Shown here: positions 62,874 to 64,000 of the stretch, one piece after another
How the letters are laid out: each line of letters begins with the position of its first letter
Position numbering within the stretch: the stretch's first letter is position 1
Assembly: GCF_009724245.1 (NCBI RefSeq)
Contig: NZ_WNNK01000021.1
Location: 62,001-126,000, forward strand
From: Pseudomonas spelaei
GTDB taxonomy: Bacteria; Pseudomonadota; Gammaproteobacteria; Pseudomonadales; Pseudomonadaceae
DNA: 64,000 nucleotides
Reading direction: 5' to 3'
Notes under the pieces: model-generated
Databases searched by the model: none
Seen by the model: only the letters and a program-made list of their open reading frames with translations
What the model was told of the DNA's origin: nothing
Translations under genes and position numbers: made by a program

Positions 62874-63833
62874 ATGGAACATCGTGAAGCGCTGCTTGCG
62901 CTGCGAACCTTTCTTTCAACGCAGATCCTCGGCCAGGAAAAACTCATCGAGCGCCTGCTCATCGCCCTGCTCGCCGACGGCCATATGCTGGTTGAAGGCG
63001 CTCCCGGCCTGGCCAAGACCAAGGCCATCAAGGAGCTTGCCGAAGGGATCGAAGCACAGTTCCATCGTATCCAGTTCACCCCCGACCTGCTGCCCGCCGA
63101 CATCACCGGCACCGAGATCTATCGCCCGGAAACCGGCAGCTTCGTGTTCCAGCAAGGGCCGATCTTCCACAACCTAGTGTTAGCGGACGAAATCAATCGG
63201 GCCCCGGCCAAAGTGCAGTCGGCCTTGCTTGAAGCCATGGCCGAGCGCCAGGTCAGTGTCGGGCGCAGTACTTATGAGCTATCGCCGCTGTTCCTGGTGA
63301 TGGCCACGCAAAACCCGATCGAGCAGGAAGGCACCTATCCCCTGCCCGAAGCCCAGCTCGACCGGTTCCTGATGCACGTCAAGATCGGCTTCCCCGACGC
63401 AGCCGTCGAACGCCGCATCCTGCAACAAGCCCGTGGTGAAGCCCTCAACGGCGAAACCAAGCCCGAGCGCCGGGTCAGCCAGCAGGCAATTTTCGCCGCG
63501 CGCAAGGAAATCCTCGGTTTGTACATGGCCGACGCGGTGGAGGAATACCTGGTGCAACTGGTCATGGCCACCCGCACCCCAGCCAAGTTCGATCCGGAAA
63601 TGGCCGAGTGGATTGCCTATGGCGCAAGCCCCCGGGGCTCGATTGCCCTCGACCGCTGCGCCCGGGCCCACGCCTGGCTGGCCGGGCGCGACTTTGTCAG
63701 CCCGGAAGATATCCAGGCAGTGCTGTTCGACGTGCTGCGTCACCGGATCATTCTGTCGTTCGAGGCCGAAGCGGCCGGCATTGATCAGGACCGCGTGGTG
63801 CAACGCATTCTCGACGTCGTAGCCGTCGCTTGA
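62874..63833 (+). CDS. MoxR-family AAA+ ATPase
   Basis: 319 residues. Walker A is GAPGLAKTKA, Walker B LVLADEIN, the sensor region MATQNPIEQEGTYPLPEAQLDRFL is diagnostic for MoxR, and a C-terminal lid follows. It is a chaperone-like ATPase working with von Willebrand-type and DUF58 proteins, as in PA3070-PA3074. The DUF58 gene starts six bases after its stop. Confidence 0.94.
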   Translation: MEHREALLALRTFLSTQILGQEKLIERLLIALLADGHMLVEGAPGLAKTKAIKELAEGIEAQFHRIQFTPDLLPADITGTEIYRPETGSFVFQQGPIFHNLVLADEINRAPAKVQSALLEAMAERQVSVGRSTYELSPLFLVMATQNPIEQEGTYPLPEAQLDRFLMHVKIGFPDAAVERRILQQARGEALNGETKPERRVSQQAIFAARKEILGLYMADAVEEYLVQLVMATRTPAKFDPEMAEWIAYGASPRGSIALDRCARAHAWLAGRDFVSPEDIQAVLFDVLRHRIILSFEAEAAGIDQDRVVQRILDVVAVA

Positions 63834-63838
63834 GCCCC

Positions 63839-64000
63839 ATGAACGCCAGCGATGGAGTCCGCGTCACCCTGGGCGAATTGATCGAGATGCGTCATCGCGT
63901 GCGGGAAATACAGTTGTTCTCTACCCCGAGCCAACGCAGCCCGCTGATCGGCTTGCACCACTCGAAACTGCGGGGCCGCGGCGTCGACTTCGATCAGGTG
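63839..64000 (+). CDS. DUF58 protein (3' end outside window)
   Basis: 54 codons from ATG 63839 to the window end. The sequence LGELIEMRHRVREIQLF and LRGRGVDFDQV are typical of the start of DUF58 proteins that accompany MoxR. Incomplete. Confidence 0.85.
   Translation, partial: MNASDGVRVTLGELIEMRHRVREIQLFSTPSQRSPLIGLHHSKLRGRGVDFDQV

Overview
The window is a GC-rich chromosomal segment of a Pseudomonas, most likely from the P. fluorescens group. The evidence is gene content and order typical of the genus: a divergent ampR-ampC pair, a cystathionine beta-synthase/gamma-lyase pair, acnB, the very large gdhB beside a moxR/DUF58 operon, and an itaconate (rip-type) operon. Dispersed palindromic repeats of the P. 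fluorescens REP kind also fit. I found no rRNA, tRNA, CRISPR array, intact insertion sequence or prophage.

Layout. 1-3.4 kb: the 3' part of a YadA-like trimeric autotransporter adhesin with a tandem ~570 bp duplication in its head, then a lipoprotein. 3.4-8.2 kb: an accessory patch with a FAD monooxygenase, a GNAT remnant, an HD-domain nucleotidase, a DUF6434 protein, an orphan membrane protein and a strikingly AT-rich gene with a HEPN-type R-x4-H motif. 8.2-12 kb: reverse transsulfuration genes, a decayed Tat-exported SMP-30 gene and an NTF2-like protein. 12-18.8 kb: MocR regulator/DMT exporter, YceI, thioesterase, dienelactone hydrolase, and ampR/ampC. 19-28.8 kb: a minus-strand itaconate catabolic operon (hydratase, acyl-CoA dehydrogenase, MmgE/PrpD, CoA-transferase, citramalyl-CoA lyase, TRAP transporter) with a divergent LysR regulator. 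29-36 kb: GFA protein, a beta-lactamase-like protein whose catalytic serine is alanine, and a DevBCA-like ABC exporter with its own outer-membrane factor. 36-40.5 kb: RstAB-like two-component system, MiaE, an Anr-box-controlled universal stress protein, DUF1289. 40.5-47 kb: acnB with a long 5' leader, a Ser/Thr permease, and a threonine-rich leader peptide with an apparent attenuator ahead of an isochorismatase-family hydrolase and a 2-hydroxyacid dehydrogenase. 47-56.8 kb: orphan TadG-like protein, kinase-like phosphotransferase + SDR, PdxR/MocR regulator, cupin, Tag glycosylase, DctA-like symporter followed by two GntR regulators. 56.9-64 kb: gdhB, a small acidic protein, moxR and the start of a DUF58 gene.

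Functional themes are carbon/nitrogen catabolism feeding the TCA cycle (itaconate, C4-dicarboxylates, glutamate, aconitase), envelope and stress functions (adhesin, ABC exporter, RstAB, AmpC), and many local regulators beside their likely targets. The best candidates for something undescribed are the threonine-codon attenuator at 45.2-45.4 kb, the AT-rich HEPN gene at 7.1-8.0 kb and the apparently inactive serine hydrolase at 29.9-31.7 kb.
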